Source: Alistipes shahii WAL 8301 (lineage in GTDB: Bacteria; Bacteroidota; Bacteroidia; Bacteroidales; Rikenellaceae). Taken from it: a stretch of 64,000 nucleotides of DNA. Location of the stretch: contig NZ_CP102253.1 of the NCBI RefSeq assembly GCF_025145845.1, positions 558,001-622,000 of the forward strand. The letters are read 5' to 3'. The notes under the pieces are model-generated. The model made no database searches. It was not told the DNA's origin and was given only the letters and a program-made list of their open reading frames with translations. Positions 62,365-64,000 of this stretch are shown one piece after another (the stretch's first letter is position 1; every line of letters starts with the position of its first letter). A program made the position numbers and the translations under genes.

Positions 62365-62994
62365 ATGAAAAGGATGAAACGATTGATTTTAACGCTGTTC
62401 GTGGGGCTTCTTTGCTTCACGTACCAGGCAAAAGCGCAGTGGACGGTCATCGACCCGTCGAACCTCGTTCAGAACATCAAGAGCGCGGTTCAAAGCTCGA
62501 CCACGGCGACCAACATGGTCAAGTCGCTGCAAGAGAGTATCAAGATTTATAACCAGAGCAAGGCTTACTACGACGCCCTCAAATCGGTGCATAACATCAT
62601 CAAGGATGCCCGGAAGGTGAAGCTGACGCTCGAAATGGTCAGCGAGATCACGGAAATCTACACCTCGGGATTCAACCGTATGGTTTCAGACCCGAACTTC
62701 ACGGTGGACGAGCTGGCGGCGATCTCGGCGGGTTACGCCCGGCTGCTGGAGGAGGGCGGCGCGCTGGTGGCGGAACTCAAGACGGTCATAACCGGCGGCA
62801 ACGGCCTCTCGCTCTCGGACAAGGAGCGGATGGACGTGGTGGATCAGGTTTACACGAAGATGCTGGAGTACCGCAACCTCACGCGCTATTACACGCGCAA
62901 GACCATCTCCGTGTCCTTCATCCGCGGCCGCGAAAAGGGCGACGCGCACCGGGTGCTGGCACTTTACGGGAACCCGAACGACAGATATTGGTAA
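62365..62994 (+). CDS. traI: TraI: DUF4141 family secreted transfer protein
   Basis: The 209-residue protein has a signal peptide (RLILTLFVGLLCFTYQAKAQ) and a long helical body (NMVKSLQESIKIYNQSKAYY, VSEITEIYTSGFNRMVSDPN), similar in layout to VirB5-like periplasmic proteins. It matches DUF4141/TraI of CTnDOT. Confidence 0.87.
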   Translation: MKRMKRLILTLFVGLLCFTYQAKAQWTVIDPSNLVQNIKSAVQSSTTATNMVKSLQESIKIYNQSKAYYDALKSVHNIIKDARKVKLTLEMVSEITEIYTSGFNRMVSDPNFTVDELAAISAGYARLLEEGGALVAELKTVITGGNGLSLSDKERMDVVDQVYTKMLEYRNLTRYYTRKTISVSFIRGREKGDAHRVLALYGNPNDRYW

Positions 62995-63013
62995 CCTGAA
63001 AACGGAGGCAGTC

Positions 63014-64000
63014 ATGGATTTCGACAATTTACACCAGGTTCTCCGGAACCTGTATCAGGAGATGATGCCGCTATGCGGCGACATGATCGGGGTGGCGAAA
63101 GGTATCGCCGGCCTGGGTGCGCTCTTTTACGTGGCTTACCGGGTATGGAAGGCACTGGCCAATGCGGAGCCTATCGACGTGTTCCCGCTCCTGCGGCCTT
63201 TCGCCATCGGCTTGTGCGTGATGTTCTTTCCCACCGTGGTTCTGGGGACGATCAACGCCGTGATGTCGCCCGTGGTGCAGGGCACGCACGCCATACTGGA
63301 GGGGCAGACGTTGGATTTGCAGGCATACCAGCAACAGAAGGACGATTTGGAAGCCGAGGCCCGCAGGCGCGAGGGCAAGGCTTGGTTAGTGGACGACGAG
63401 GTGTATGAACAACGGCTTGCGGATATGGGTATCACGGATTTGGGCGAGATTATCAGCATGTGGGCCGAACGCACGTGGTACGACATCAAGGCCGGTTTCC
63501 GGCAGCTTGTCCGGGACTTCTTCGAGTTGTTGTTCAACGCCGCGGGGCTTACCATCGACACGCTGCGGACATTCTTTTTAGTCGTGCTGTCGATTCTGGG
63601 GCCCTTGTCGTTCGCCCTCTCCATTTACGACGGCTTCCACTCGACGCTCGCGAGCTGGATTTCCCGCTATATCAGCGTGTACCTTTGGCTTCCCATCGCC
63701 GACCTGTTCTCCGCGGTGCTGGCCAAGATCCAGACGTTGATGCTCCAGGCGGACGTCCTGGCCCTGCAAGACCCCAACTACATTCCCGACAGCGGCAGCG
63801 GTGTCTATATTATCTTTTTGATTATAGGTATCATAGGCTATTTCACGATCCCCACCGTTGCCGAGTGGGTGATCCAGTCGGGCGGAGCCGGCGGGGCTAT
63901 GGGCGGTATCAACAAGGCCGGGGCATTCGCCACGGGTGTCGCGGGCGGTATCGCCGGCAACATGATCGGCCGCACGTTCGGGCGTCGCGGCGGTGGCGGT
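63014..64000 (+). CDS. traJ: TraJ: VirB6-like membrane protein (partial, runs off window)
   Basis: At least 329 residues from ATG 63014 to the window edge, with several membrane segments (GVAKGIAGLGALFYVAYRVW, FAIGLCVMFFPTVVLGTI, FFLVVLSILGPLSFALSIY, YIIFLIIGIIGYFTIPTVA) and a Gly-rich C-terminal region (GGIAGNMIGRTFGRRGGGG). This matches TraJ, an inner-membrane channel component. The C-terminus is outside the window. Confidence 0.88.
   Translation, partial: MDFDNLHQVLRNLYQEMMPLCGDMIGVAKGIAGLGALFYVAYRVWKALANAEPIDVFPLLRPFAIGLCVMFFPTVVLGTINAVMSPVVQGTHAILEGQTLDLQAYQQQKDDLEAEARRREGKAWLVDDEVYEQRLADMGITDLGEIISMWAERTWYDIKAGFRQLVRDFFELLFNAAGLTIDTLRTFFLVVLSILGPLSFALSIYDGFHSTLASWISRYISVYLWLPIADLFSAVLAKIQTLMLQADVLALQDPNYIPDSGSGVYIIFLIIGIIGYFTIPTVAEWVIQSGGAGGAMGGINKAGAFATGVAGGIAGNMIGRTFGRRGGGG

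Noticed and set aside
62389..63624. Reverse-strand frames opposite traI and traJ
   Set aside because: They lie opposite clearly identified transfer genes and lack start context or domains.

Overview
The window comes from a Bacteroidota genome, most likely Bacteroidales of the Alistipes/Rikenellaceae type. The grounds are GC-rich housekeeping genes, start regions headed by the Bacteroidota -7 box (TAnnTTTG), and families typical of the group: NigD-like and DUF4377 lipoproteins, an HU/SPOR protein, and an ECF sigma factor paired with a membrane-spanning beta-barrel protein. No search could be run, so the genus is inference.

Region 1 (1-21,450) is chromosomal backbone: tsaB (partial), a HAD phosphatase, smpB, dnaG, uvrB, a GtrA-like gene, an HU/SPOR gene, lgt, a histidine kinase, riboflavin synthase, an S24-type regulator, tRNA-Arg(CCG), the sigma/beta-barrel pair, a NigD-like lipoprotein, ruvB, a barrel-gene remnant, malic enzyme, aroB, typA, a DUF4377 lipoprotein and ybaN. 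Several intergenic inverted or dispersed repeats occur here.

Region 2 (about 21.6 kb to the window end) is a CTnDOT-family integrative conjugative element (ICE), cut off on the right. It carries an AraC-type regulator, rteC, two small helix-turn-helix genes, a YhcG-type nuclease, a 2040-residue methylase-helicase, DUF1896, topB, DUF4099/DUF3945, the mobilisation genes (RHH accessory protein, relaxase, coupling protein), a palindrome-rich oriT-like interval, and the transfer operon traA to traJ. traG is split by a 2.4-kb group II intron; removing it restores the reading frame exactly.

Region 3, cargo inside the ICE (36.8-49.5 kb), is the most interesting part. A XerC/D-like tyrosine recombinase is followed by 16 AT-rich single-gene cassettes, all in the same orientation, many resembling contact-dependent toxin immunity families (Imm11, Imm21, Imm22, Imm26, DUF4241 and others). 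This matches the recombinase-associated acquired interbacterial defence (rAID) clusters described in Bacteroidales. Each cassette is separated by a roughly 60-bp site with integron attC-like architecture. The variable outer arm before a gene (TTAnnnn) is the exact reverse complement of the arm after the same gene (n'n'n'n'TAA), in 16 of 16 cassettes. The inner arms form a stem whose sequence changes with compensation, and 12 of 16 sites show a single unpaired base on the 5' side. This predicts integron-style cassette excision and capture through a folded site, but with a recombinase that shows no evident IntI-specific insertion. A lipoprotein gene and three small membrane-protein genes follow the array.

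Together the element appears to be a self-transmissible ICE carrying an expandable library of immunity genes.
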